This document shows positions 25,950 to 34,889 of a DNA stretch of 64,000 nucleotides, piece by piece. The notes below the pieces were generated by a model that was not told the DNA's origin, did not search any database, and was given only the letters and a program-made list of their open reading frames with translations. Within the stretch, counting starts at the first letter, position 1, and every line of letters begins with the position of its first letter. The DNA comes from CAVWQV01 sp963757115 (GTDB lineage Bacteria; Pseudomonadota; Alphaproteobacteria; Acetobacterales; Acetobacteraceae). Location of the stretch: positions 434,001 to 498,000 of the forward strand of contig CAVWQV010000001.1 in NCBI GenBank assembly GCA_963757115.1, in the 5' to 3' direction. The translations under genes were made by a program, and so were the position numbers.

Positions 25950-25972
25950 GCGCCCACGATAGCGAACGCCGA

Positions 25973-26269
25973 TCAACGCGCCAGCGTGATGGCGCCGCTC
26001 CGGGCACCCGTGCGGGGGTCGACCAGCACGATCCGGTCGGCGCCGCCGCCCTGCAGGTGAAGGGCGAGCCGATCCTGCACGGCGGCGATGCCGGCAATGC
26101 GCGTATCGGCCGGCTCGTTCAGCACCGTGTCGAACGGCGCGGCCGCCCCGCGGCCTCCACCGGCGAGGGGCGCGACCCGGCGCGCGATCAGCACGCCGAG
26201 CGTGGCGGTTCCGGCCACAAGCAGTACGCCCATCACTACCACGGCCACCTTGAGGGCTCCGATCGGCAC
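25973..26269 (-). CDS. Single-pass membrane protein, DUF6476-like
   Basis: From a GTG at 26269 the product is 98 residues. An N-terminal helix ALKVAVVVMGVLLVAGTATLG is followed by a periplasmic part with NEPADTRIAGIAAVQDRLALH and ADRIVLVDPRTG, which looks like a single beta-hairpin-rich domain. This arrangement resembles the small DUF6476 family of alphaproteobacteria. The frame is open to 26455, but that part overlies the divergent rluD start, and the GTG fits the membrane-anchor pattern better. Start and family are both moderate calls. Confidence 0.55.
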   Translation of the reverse strand: MPIGALKVAVVVMGVLLVAGTATLGVLIARRVAPLAGGGRGAAAPFDTVLNEPADTRIAGIAAVQDRLALHLQGGGADRIVLVDPRTGARSGAITLAR

Positions 26270-26311
26270 CTTCCGCTTTCTCCGCGATTGCGCCCACGTT
26301 ATCGCTGGTCG

Positions 26312-27304
26312 ATGGCGGATGCGGCAAATCCTCGTGGTCGGTTCTGCGTAGTCGCCGGTGCCGACGTTGCCGGACAGCGGGCTGACCGTTTCCTGGCCGA
26401 TGCGATCGGCGGGGTTTCCCGGTCGCGCATCAAGTCGCTCATGCTGGAGGGACACGCCCGGCGCGATGGCTCGCCCCTGAGTGACCCGGCGGAGCCGGTG
26501 CGGTCAGGTGCCTGCTACACCGTCGAGGTGCCGGCGCCGGTGCCGGCCCGTCCGCAACCCCAGTCGTTCCCGCTTACTATCCTGTTCGAGGATCCCGACC
26601 TCCTGGTGCTCGACAAACCGGCCGGCCTGGTTGTCCATCCGGCGCCCGGGAACGAGGACGGCACCCTGGTCAACGCCCTTCTCGCCCATTGTGGGGAGGC
26701 ACTTCCTGGCATCGGGGGAGAGCGACGTCCGGGGATCGTGCACCGCCTCGATAAGGATACGTCGGGCGTCATGGTGGTGGCCAAGAGCGAAACGGCGCTG
26801 GCCAGGCTGTCCGCCGCTTTCGCCGAGCGTGCGCTCGATCGTGCCTACCTCGCGCTGTGCTGGGGTCTACCGGCTCCTGTGGCGGGCGAGATTGAGGGAG
26901 CGATTGGTCGGGACCCGCGCGACCGCAAGCGCATGGCCGTCGTGGCACGGGGCGGCAAACACGCTCTCACTCGCTACCGGGTGAAAACGGCTTGGGGCGC
27001 CGGCGCCAGCTTGCTCGAGTGCCGGCTCGCCACCGGGCGGACCCACCAGATCCGGGTCCACCTGGCGCAACGGGGCCATCCCGTCGTGGGCGATCCTCTG
27101 TACCTGCGCCGGGTTCCCGCCGCCGCGCGGGCAATCGCGGAGCCGGCCAGGACGGCACTGCTCGACTTCCCGCGACAAGCCCTGCACGCGAAGGTGCTCG
27201 GCTTCGTGCATCCCCGTACCGGGGAGGCGCTGTCCTTCGAGTCCCCGATGCCCGCTGACATGGCCCGGCTCATCGCTGTGCTGGATGCCGCGGCGAACGC
27301 ATGA
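26312..27304 (+). CDS. rluD: RluA-family 23S rRNA pseudouridine synthase (RluD-like)
   Basis: Forms pseudouridines in 23S rRNA helix 69 if a true RluD. The 330-residue protein has an N-terminal S4 domain (ADRFLADAIGGVSRSRIKSL), DKPAGLVVHPAPGNEDGTLVNALL, the catalytic aspartate motif GIVHRLDKDTSGVMVVAK, and GRTHQIRVHLAQRGHPVVGDP. The start MADAANPRG at 26312 is chosen because upstream sequence in frame overlies the divergent small gene. It precedes rpoH by 240 bp, an arrangement frequent in alphaproteobacteria. Confidence 0.92.
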   Translation: MADAANPRGRFCVVAGADVAGQRADRFLADAIGGVSRSRIKSLMLEGHARRDGSPLSDPAEPVRSGACYTVEVPAPVPARPQPQSFPLTILFEDPDLLVLDKPAGLVVHPAPGNEDGTLVNALLAHCGEALPGIGGERRPGIVHRLDKDTSGVMVVAKSETALARLSAAFAERALDRAYLALCWGLPAPVAGEIEGAIGRDPRDRKRMAVVARGGKHALTRYRVKTAWGAGASLLECRLATGRTHQIRVHLAQRGHPVVGDPLYLRRVPAAARAIAEPARTALLDFPRQALHAKVLGFVHPRTGEALSFESPMPADMARLIAVLDAAANA

Positions 27305-27326
27305 ACCGCTTTTAATCGCCACAATC

Positions 27327-27355
27327 TTGACAGGACCTGCGGGGTCCTGTATCAA
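27327..27355 (+). promoter_or_regulatory. Candidate sigma-70 type promoter of rpoH with palindromic spacer
   Basis: A consensus -35 box TTGACA (27327-27332) is separated by exactly 17 bases from TATCAA (27350-27355). A perfect 7-bp inverted repeat CAGGACC-TGCGG-GGTCCTG (27331-27349) fills the spacer. Transcription from here would give a leader of roughly 180 nt before the rpoH TTG start. The palindrome could be an operator or an rluD-end hairpin; it lacks a following T run. Confidence 0.5.
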
Positions 27356-27544
27356 ACCCGCCATCGATGCGGGCAGATGCCCCGCGCGATGGGTTCGTCC
27401 GGACTACGTCGTTGCCAGAAAGGGGCGGGTTTTCCGGGACGTCGCAAATCCCCTTCCGCATCTGGATTGGTCACTGTGTGAAACCTCGCGAACCCTGCGC
27501 CGTATGGGGAGGGTCAGAGCCGCACAGGCGAAAGGAGCAGTTCC

Positions 27545-28441
27545 TTGGCCGCAGCCGTTATCAATGTCGCCCCCGAGGGCAATCTCTCGCGCTATCTCCA
27601 GGAGATACGCAAGTTTCCGATGCTCACGCCGGAAGAAGAACTCGACCTGTCCCACCGGTGGCGCGACCACGAGGATATGGAAGCTGCGCATAAGCTTGTC
27701 ACGTCCCATCTGCGTCTCGTCGCAAAAATTGCGATGGGCTACCGCGGCTATGGCTTGCCGGTGGGTGAGCTGATCAGCGAGGGCAATGTCGGCATGATGC
27801 AGGCCGTCAAGCGCTTCGACCCTGACCGGGGCTTCCGCCTGGCGACCTACGCGATGTGGTGGATCAGGGCCGCGATCCAGGAATACATCCTGCATAGCTG
27901 GTCCTTGGTGAAAATGGGCACCACCGCCGCGCAGAAGAAGCTGTTCTTCAATCTCCGCCGCCTCAAGGGGCAGATGCAGGCGATTGAGGACGGCGATCTG
28001 CAGCCCGAGCAGGTCAGCAAGATCGCGACCACCCTCGGCGTGCCCGAGCAGGACGTGGTCAGCATGAATCGTCGCCTCGCGGCGCCCGACCACAGCTTGA
28101 ACGCGCCGGTCCGCATGGACAGCGAGGGAGAGTGGCAGGACTGGCTGGTGGACGAGAGCGAAAGCCAGGAAAGCTCGATCGCCGAGCGCGAGGAGATGAC
28201 CGGGCGCAAGGCGTTGCTGAACGGCGCACTCAAGTCGCTGAACGAGCGCGAGCGGCACATCCTGATCGAGCGGCGGCTCAAGGACAACCCGACGACGCTC
28301 GAGGAATTGTCGCAGCAATACGGAATCTCCCGCGAGCGCGTGCGGCAGATTGAGGTGCGCGCTTTCGAGAAGCTGCAAAAGGCCATGAAGGCGCAGATCG
28401 CAGAGCGTCGGATGGCGCTGCACACCGCGACGGCGAACTAA
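27545..28441 (+). CDS. rpoH: RNA polymerase sigma factor RpoH (sigma-32)
   Basis: The heat-shock sigma factor, 298 residues. Region 2 reads LRLVAKIAMGYRGYGLPVGELISEG (split here as LRLVAKIAMGYRGYGLPVG, ELISEG) with RFDPDRGFRLATYAMWWIRA. The RpoH box QKKLFFNLRRLKGQM that separates RpoH from other group-3 sigmas is present, and region 4 ends ISRERVRQIEVRAFEKLQKAM. The start is a TTG at 27545 with an AAAGGAG ribosome site at 27531-27537, seven bases upstream. A weak start codon and a long leader both suggest translational control, as known for rpoH elsewhere. A strong hairpin follows the stop. Confidence 0.96.
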   Translation: MAAAVINVAPEGNLSRYLQEIRKFPMLTPEEELDLSHRWRDHEDMEAAHKLVTSHLRLVAKIAMGYRGYGLPVGELISEGNVGMMQAVKRFDPDRGFRLATYAMWWIRAAIQEYILHSWSLVKMGTTAAQKKLFFNLRRLKGQMQAIEDGDLQPEQVSKIATTLGVPEQDVVSMNRRLAAPDHSLNAPVRMDSEGEWQDWLVDESESQESSIAEREEMTGRKALLNGALKSLNERERHILIERRLKDNPTTLEELSQQYGISRERVRQIEVRAFEKLQKAMKAQIAERRMALHTATAN

Positions 28442-28454
28442 GGGCTAGCCGTCA

Positions 28455-28489
28455 CCCGAACCCTTTCCCTCTGGGGAAGGGGGCTCGGG
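28455..28489 (+). terminator. Strong hairpin after rpoH
   Basis: A stem with arms CCCGA/TCGGG and CCCTTTCCC/GGGGAAGGG closes over a short loop 14 bp after the rpoH stop. There is no T tract, so it may act as an RNA stabiliser or a repetitive palindrome rather than a classical terminator. It resembles the larger element at 57806-57874. Confidence 0.5.
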
Positions 28490-28705
28490 CGGTCACTAAC
28501 CAGAATGGCCGTTACGCGGCGCCGGCGGCGGCGACCGCGCGCGGGTCGCTCCAGCCATCTGCGCTTTGTGCGATGGAGGCTGCACCGCGAAGCCGCATCA
28601 CAGTGGCGAGGGCGCGCCCTTCCCAGGTCCGATAATTAAGAACCGAACCCGCTGAACTCCGTTGTTCGCGCAAGGCGCGGCGATCGCGCCTCGGAGGGAG
28701 TTGCA

Positions 28706-29876
28706 ATGCGGGCACTGGCTTGGCACGGGAAGCAAGACATCCGTTGCGACACCGTCCCCGATCCCAAGATCGAGGACGGGCGCGACGCCATCATCAAAGT
28801 GACTGCATGCGCCATCTGCGGATCGGACCTGCACCTGTACGACGGGTTCATGCCGGGGATGAAGAGCGGCGACGTCATGGGCCACGAGACGATGGGCGAG
28901 GTCGTGGAGGTTGGCCGCGACAACAAGGCGCTCAAGGTTGGTGACCGCATCGTCGTTCCCTTCACGATCATCTGCGGCGAATGCGACCAATGTAAGCGCG
29001 GCAACTTCTCCGTTTGCGAGCGCAGCAATCCGAACAAGGACGTGGCGGACAAGGTGTTCGGCCACACAACGGCCGGGCTGTTCGGCTACACGCACCTGAC
29101 CGGAGGTTTTCCGGGCGGGCAGGCCGAGTATTTGCGAGTGCCGTTCGCCGACAAGACGCATATCAAGGTTCCCGATGGCCTGCCCGATGAGGAGTTGTTG
29201 TTCCTCAGCGACATCTTTCCGACCGGCTGGCAAGCCGCCGTTCAGTGCGACATCGAGCCCACCGACATCGTCGCGATTTGGGGCGCGGGTCCGGTCGGAC
29301 AGTTCGCTATCCGCAGCGCGATCTTGCTCGACGCGAAGGAGGTTGTCTGCATCGACAATGTTCCCGAGCGGCTCGCCATGGCTAAGGCCGGCGGTGCGAC
29401 CACCATCAACTTCGACGACGAGAGCGTGATTGAGCGGCTGCAGGAGATCACGCACGGCAAAGGCCCGGATAAGTGTATCGACGCGGTCGGCCTCGAAGCG
29501 CACGCAACGCGGTCCATCGAACTCCATGTACGACCGGGTAAAGCAGGCGATGATGCTGGAAACCGATCGGCCCCACGTATTGAGAGAGATGATTTACGTA
29601 TGCCGCCCGGCTGGAGTGCTCTCGGTGCCAGGCGTGTATGGCGGGCTGATCGACAAAGTTCCGTTTGGCGCGCTCATGAACAAGGGCCTGACGCTCCGTA
29701 CCGGTCAGACTCATGTAAATCGCTGGACCGACGACCTGTTGCGCCGCGTGCTGGAAAAGCAAATCGACCCGTCTTTCGTCATCACGCACAAGGTTCCGCT
29801 TGAGCAGGGGCCGGCCATGTACAAGACATTCCGCGACAAGCAGGATGGCTGCATCAAGGTGGTGTTGAAGCCATGA
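28706..29876 (+). CDS. Zinc-dependent alcohol/formaldehyde dehydrogenase family protein (frameshifted here)
   Basis: A medium-chain zinc alcohol dehydrogenase of about 389 residues. The catalytic zinc motif CAICGSDLHLYDG and GHETMGEVVEVG, the structural zinc cysteines in CGECDQCKRGNFSVC and the Rossmann motif IWGAGPVGQFA are all intact. After ATRSIE the frame breaks; the next frame resumes with SMYDRVKQAMMLE and runs to the typical end KTFRDKQDGCIKVVLKP. The span is one base too long, and deleting one A of the AA at 29520-29521 gives RSIDSMYDRV, restoring the frame. The stop overlaps the next gene as ATGA. Family resembles glutathione-independent formaldehyde dehydrogenases; substrate is unknown. 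Confidence 0.85.
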
Positions 29877-30412
29877 GCGCTCGTCACAGAAATGGCGCCG
29901 CGATGACCTTGGCGCGCGGCCTCGGTTGGTTCAGCGTCGGGCTTGGCGTCGCCGAGCTTTTCGCACCCCGCTCGGTTTCCCGCGCGACGGGGCTTCGCCG
30001 CAGCGAGAGCCTGCTCGCCGGGTACGGCGTGCGCGAGATCGCGACAGGGCTTGGGATCCTGTTATCCGACGACCCGACGCCCTGGATCTGGGGCCGTGTC
30101 GGCGGCGACGTGCTCGACATCGGCACACTCGGCGCCGGACTATCCAACCGGCGCGCCGACAAGACCCGCCTGCTGGCCGGCTTGTTCGCCGTCGTGGGTG
30201 TTACGGTGCTTGACGTCATCTGCGCCACCGCCCTCAGCGCCGAGCGCGGCCAGGCACAGTCGCGGGGGCCGATGCGCGACTACAGCAGGCGGACCGGCTG
30301 GCCAAAGGGCGTCGACGAGAGCAGGGGTGTTGCGCGCAAGGATTTCACCGTGCCGAAGGACTTCCGCATCCCCGACGCGCTGCGGCCCTACACCGCGGCG
30401 GCTTCGGCGTAG
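29873..30412 (+). CDS. Conserved membrane protein, unknown function
   Basis: A 179-residue protein with three or four hydrophobic segments: ARGLGWFSVGLGVAELF, VREIATGLGILLS, DVLDIGTLGAGLS and LLAGLFAVVGVTVLDVICATAL. The last 55 residues are soluble and charged (RDYSRRTGWPKG, KDFTVPKDFRIPDALRPY). Similar membrane regions occur at the N-terminus of proteins annotated as cyclase/dehydrase. It overlaps the alcohol dehydrogenase gene by 4 bp, so the two are coupled and may act together. No function is known to me. Confidence 0.65.
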   Translation: MSARHRNGAAMTLARGLGWFSVGLGVAELFAPRSVSRATGLRRSESLLAGYGVREIATGLGILLSDDPTPWIWGRVGGDVLDIGTLGAGLSNRRADKTRLLAGLFAVVGVTVLDVICATALSAERGQAQSRGPMRDYSRRTGWPKGVDESRGVARKDFTVPKDFRIPDALRPYTAAASA

Positions 30413-30487
30413 GCGGGCATTCAGGGTTTCTTGTCTCGGGCGGGTGTTGCGCCCGCGCGGTCCTACACCCGATACCGTCGCGCGCCC

Positions 30488-31444
30488 TCAGGCCGCGGTC
30501 GCCGCTCCCTTCTGTCGGAAGTGATCGTAGTTCTGCCCGCGAAACCAAGCCATGTACTCCCCCACCGTTTGCGTCGGGAAACGGGGCGGGTTTCCGGCAG
30601 CAGTGCAACTCGGTAGGCACTCCACCACGGTTTCCTCATTCGGGTGGAAGAAGAACGGGATGGCGTAGCGCGGCGAGTTCGCGGTGTTGAATGCGCGGTG
30701 TGGCGTGGACAGGAATCGCCCGTTCGTCCAGCGGTTCAGGACGTCGCCCGTGTTGACGACGAATGTTTCCGGGATAACGGGCGCGTCGATCCACTCGCCG
30801 GCTTGCGTGCGGATCTGCAGCCCGGGCACCGGATTTTGCGCGAGCAGCGTCATGAACGTGGAGTCGGTGTGCGGGGCGATGCCGTATTCGTCCGCGCCGT
30901 AGCTCGTCGGCGGATAATGCGTGAGGCGCAGCGTGCTGAAGGAGCGGTCGCAAAGTCGGCCGAAATAGCCCTCCGGCAAGTCGAGCGCCCGGTCGTAAAG
31001 CGGCAGCATCCGGTGCGCGAGTTCGTCGAGCGCCGCATAATAGCGCAGCGTCACGTTGGCGAACTCCGGAACGTCCTCGGGCCAGCAATTCGCGGACACT
31101 CCGTCCCGCTCCGGCTTGACGAAGAACGCCTCGTTTTCGTTCGGCTTGCGGACGGCGACCAGCCCGTTTGCGCGGGTGGTGCTGCTCTTGTAGGGCAAGT
31201 ATCCCTGCATTCCGTCATCAAGTTTCACCGCCATCTTGCGTTCGAGCGGCAGGGCGTGAAAACGCGCCGCAACTGCGAACGTCTCCTCGACGAGCGACCA
31301 GGGCACGCCATGATTGGCAATGTAGAGGAAGCCGACCGTCTCGTTGATCCGCCGCAGTTCGGCTGCGGACCGCTCGAGCGCGCCGGATTCGCCAGCGAGA
31401 AACGGGCCGAGGTCGAGTAGCGGCAGGGCGGTCCCGGAATGCAT
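30488..31444 (-). CDS. 2-oxoglutarate/Fe(II)-dependent dioxygenase, isopenicillin-N-synthase family
   Basis: A 318-residue non-haem iron oxygenase. The facial triad is H192 and D194 in IAPHTDSTF plus H249 in STPHRAF, and the co-substrate-binding arginine is R259 in SPRYAIPFF. The N-terminal domain shows LPLLDLGPFLAG and GFLYIANHGVP. The start at 31444 is supported by an AGGAGG ribosome site about 9 bases upstream; an ATG 8 codons further up is less likely. Reaction unknown: bacterial members oxidise small molecules, and true isopenicillin synthesis is not implied. It is monocistronic and convergent with the membrane protein gene. Confidence 0.85.
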   Translation of the reverse strand: MHSGTALPLLDLGPFLAGESGALERSAAELRRINETVGFLYIANHGVPWSLVEETFAVAARFHALPLERKMAVKLDDGMQGYLPYKSSTTRANGLVAVRKPNENEAFFVKPERDGVSANCWPEDVPEFANVTLRYYAALDELAHRMLPLYDRALDLPEGYFGRLCDRSFSTLRLTHYPPTSYGADEYGIAPHTDSTFMTLLAQNPVPGLQIRTQAGEWIDAPVIPETFVVNTGDVLNRWTNGRFLSTPHRAFNTANSPRYAIPFFFHPNEETVVECLPSCTAAGNPPRFPTQTVGEYMAWFRGQNYDHFRQKGAATAA

Positions 31445-31592
31445 CAGCGATCCTCCTCGATGTACCATCAGGTCGGCCCATCATAGACGCAAGCGAGAGA
31501 CGTGCCACAATGCCGCATTGAAGCCGATCCTGCCCGGGAGCGCCGATGAGCCGACGCTTGAGGCGCGGTCACTCCGGAAGGTAAACAGCCCC

Positions 31593-32730
31593 ATGGACAC
31601 CAGCTACCGGTTCGGCATCGAAGAAGAGTTTTTTCTGGTCGACGCGGTCACCCGGGGAACGCCCGGCAAGGCACTCGAAATCATTCCATGGCGACGTCCA
31701 CAAGAAGCTGCCGAAGGTCGATCGCGAACTGCTTCAAGCACAGCTGGAGATCGCATCCTCTCCCACCTCCAGCTTCGCCGACGCTCGCGTCGAATTGGCG
31801 GGACTGCGAACGATGTTGAACAATATCGGACGCGAGCACGGGATCATGGTCATGGCAGCGGGTACCCAGCCGATTGCCCGCTGGACACGCCAAAGCTACA
31901 CCGAAAAGCGGCGCTACAAATCAATCAAGAACGCGGTCCAGATGCTGGCCCGGCGCGACGTGGTGTGCGGAATGCATGTCCATGTCGAAGTGCCGCAGCC
32001 CGAGGACCGGGTCGATCTCATGAAGCGGCTACTACCCTACTTGCCGGTGTTACTGGCGCTGTCGGCCTCCTCGCCGTTCTGGCAAGGGATGAACACCGGG
32101 CTTGCGGCCTACCGCCTGTCGGTGTGGGGTGAAATGCCACGCACGGGCTTGCCTGATTTGTTCGCGGACAACGCGGAGTACGAGCGCTTCGTGGAGACTA
32201 TGGTGCGTTGCGGCGCGATCCAGGATGCGAGCTTCCTTTGGTGGACGATCCGGCCGTCGACCCACTTCCCTACCTTGGAGATGCGAGTAGCGGATAGCTG
32301 CACGCGGCTGGAGGACGCACTTGCCATCGCGGCACTGTATCGCTGCCTGGTGCGACTGGCCGTGCGTACGCCTCAGCTCAACCGCGATCTCACCGGCGCT
32401 TCGCGCGCCCTCGTTGCCGAGAATTTATGGCGCGCGCAGCGCGATGGAGTTCACGCCCACTTCATCGAGGAGGCCACCGCGGCGGCATTGCCGTTCGGGG
32501 CGCATCTCGAGGCCATTCTTGACCGCATTGCCGAGGACGCGGATGCACTGGGGTGCAGGCCCGAAGTCGAGCGCGCGCGTGAAATTGCGCGGGCCGGGAC
32601 GAGCGCCGACCACCAGCTCGCGATCTTCGAGAAGGCTCGCAATCAAACGCGCCGCCCAAGCGAAGCGCTTGCGGCGGTCGTAGATTGGCTCGCGAGCACA
32701 ACTGCCGGGAGTTCCTCTCCGGAATCGTGA
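31593..32730 (+). CDS. YbdK-type carboxylate-amine ligase (GCS2 family, frameshifted here)
   Basis: A member of the glutamate-cysteine ligase 2 family (COG2170), ATP-dependent ligases that can make gamma-glutamylcysteine weakly. The N-terminus RFGIEEEFFLVDAV matches well. Frame is lost after GKALEI and resumes as FHGDVHKKLPKVDRELLQAQ, continuing through HGIMVMAAGTQPIARW, CGMHVHVEVP and WWTIRPSTHFPTLEMRVAD to a stop at 32730. The 1138-nt span is one base too long, so one inserted base near 31680 explains it. The true substrate pair of YbdK-like ligases is unsettled. The gene is divergent from the 2OG oxygenase, 148 bp away. Confidence 0.8.
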
Positions 32731-32930
32731 AACTCTGTGCGCGTCAACGCGCGGCGCGGAGCGACAAAGCGATCAGGCCAAGCGGCAGGCGTCAGCGCGG
32801 TTCCTGGCTTCCGGCCGACGGAGTGTCGGGCTGTAGAGTGCGCCAATCTCAAGCCCGACGCCGTCACGTACATTCAGTCGCGTCAGCAGTTTGTTAGTCG
32901 GTCCAACGGCATTTCGAGTGGTAGTCAGCA

Positions 32931-34735
32931 TCAGCTCAGCTTGACCGCGACATAGCGGCCCGGGGCATCCTCGATCGGATTAAGTCGACCGTCGCCCGGC
33001 CGGCGGGCCGGCACCTGCGTGGCGTCGAGCGAGCTGACCCAGCGCTGCCAATCGGGCCACCAGGAGCCAGCCATCTCCGTTGCACCTTCGAACCAGGCTT
33101 CGGGCGTGGGCGGTAGCTCGTCGTTGATCCAGTGATTGTACTTGCCGCCATCCGGCGGATTGACGATGCCGGCGATGTGCCCCGAGGCGGCCAGCACGAA
33201 GCGCTTCTGGGCGCTGCCGAGAAGCTGGGTTCCCTTATAGGTGGATTTCCAGGGCGCTATGTGATCCTCGCGGGTCGAAATGAAAGTATGCCGGAACCTT
33301 CACCTTGCCGAGGTCGATCGGCTCGCCGGCCAAGCTGATGCCGCCTGGCTGCGCCAATAGGTTCTGCTGATACATCTTGCGCAGATAAAAACTGTGCATG
33401 TCGGCCGGCATTCGCGTCGCGTCGCTGTTCCAATACAGCAGGTCGAACGGGAACGGCTCGTTGCCGAGCAGGTAGTTGTTCACCACGAACGACCAGATCA
33501 GGTCGTTGGCGCGCAGCATGTTGAACGTGGTGGCCATCTCGCTGCCTTCGAGATAGCCGCGCTTGTTCATCTTATCTTCGAGCGCATGCAGTTGCTCCTC
33601 GTCGATGAACACGCCCAGCTCGCCGGCCTCCTGGAAGTCCGTCATGGTGACGAAGAAAGTGGCCGACTTAATCCGGTCGTCACCCTTAGCGGCCATCCAG
33701 GCGAGGGTGCTGGCGAGTAGGGTGCCGCCCAGGCAGTAGCCGATGGTGTTGACCTCCCGCTCACCGGTCGCCTTCTCGATCGCGTCGAGCGCCGCAAGAT
33801 AGCCTTCCGTCATGTAGTTGTCGAAGCTCTTGTCGGCGAGCCGCTCGTCGGGGTTGACCCAGCTGATGACGAACACCGTGTGGCCTTGCGACACGGCCCA
33901 GCGCACGAAGCTGTTCCGTGCTCGAAGATCGAGGATGTAGAACTTGTTGATCCACGGCGGGCCGATCAGCAGCGGGCGCTTCAGTCACGGTTTCCGTTGC
34001 GGGATCGTATTGGATCAGCTGCATGAGGTCGTTCTCGTAGACGACCTTGCCCGGTGTGACCGCAATATTCTCACCAAGCTTGAACGCATCCATGTCGGTC
34101 ATCTTGATGCGCAACTGGCCGCGGCCGCGCTCCAGGTCGCCAAGCAGGTTGTTGAGACCCTTCAGCAGGTTCTCACCCCCGGTCTCGGCCGTCTTGCGCA
34201 GCACTTCGGGGTTGGTGAACAGGAAGTTGCTCGGGCTCATCGCGTCCATGAACTGACGCGAATAGAAATCGACCTTCTGCGCCGTCTTCGGGTCGAGCCC
34301 GTCGACGTGCGTCACCACGTCCTGCACGTAGCGCGCGGAAAGCAGGTAGGACTGTTTGATGAAGTCGAACACCTCGCTTTCGCGCCAGGCGTCGTCCTTG
34401 AAGCGTCGGTCGCCTGGGGGAGGGCTGATGACCGGCTTGCCTTCCATCCCCATTACCCGGTGCGCCGTGTTCTGCCAAAGGGTGAGGTAGTCTTGCCAGA
34501 AACCGATCTGCGCCTGCATCACCTGGGCCGGATTTGCCATCAGACGCGTGGTCATCTCCAAGAAAGCGCTGCCGAAATTGAGCGGGTCCGGGCTCGACTG
34601 GGCTTCCCCCTGCCGCTTCAGCCAGTCGGCAACGATGCGCTGTGACCGCTCGGCCACGTCCGCCATGTTGCGCGTGATCACCTCGGCATCCGGAAGTTTG
34701 AAGGCGGGTCCGTCCGTCTTCTCGAGATCAGCCAT
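32931..34735 (-). CDS. phaC: Class I polyhydroxyalkanoate synthase (two frameshifts here)
   Basis: Polymerises hydroxyacyl-CoA to storage polyester on the granule surface. The N-terminal part begins MADLEKTDGPAFKLPDAEV and includes MTTRLMANPAQVMQAQ and SNFLFTNPEVLRKTAETGG. After ATETVT the frame slips (near 33985) and resumes as KRPLLIGPPWINKFYILDL, with the lipase-box-like GYCLGGTLLAS containing the catalytic cysteine. It slips again near 33281 (VKVPAYF, then ISTREDHIAPWKSTY) and ends with LAASGHIAGIVNPP, holding the catalytic histidine, and DGGKYNHWIND. The 1805-nt span is two bases too long, matching two insertions. No other pha genes are present in the window. Confidence 0.88.
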
Positions 34736-34889
34736 GGTATCCTTCCCGCACGCCACCGCGCCCGCTAGAAGTCCGTCAAGCGTGGGGCGAGTTCAATCAA
34801 TGCCAAGCGGAATCGGGGCGACGCTTCCTGGGACTGGAGCCCAATTCCGGAGCGAACGCCACGTCATCCTCCCGGCCCTAAAGAGGGCA

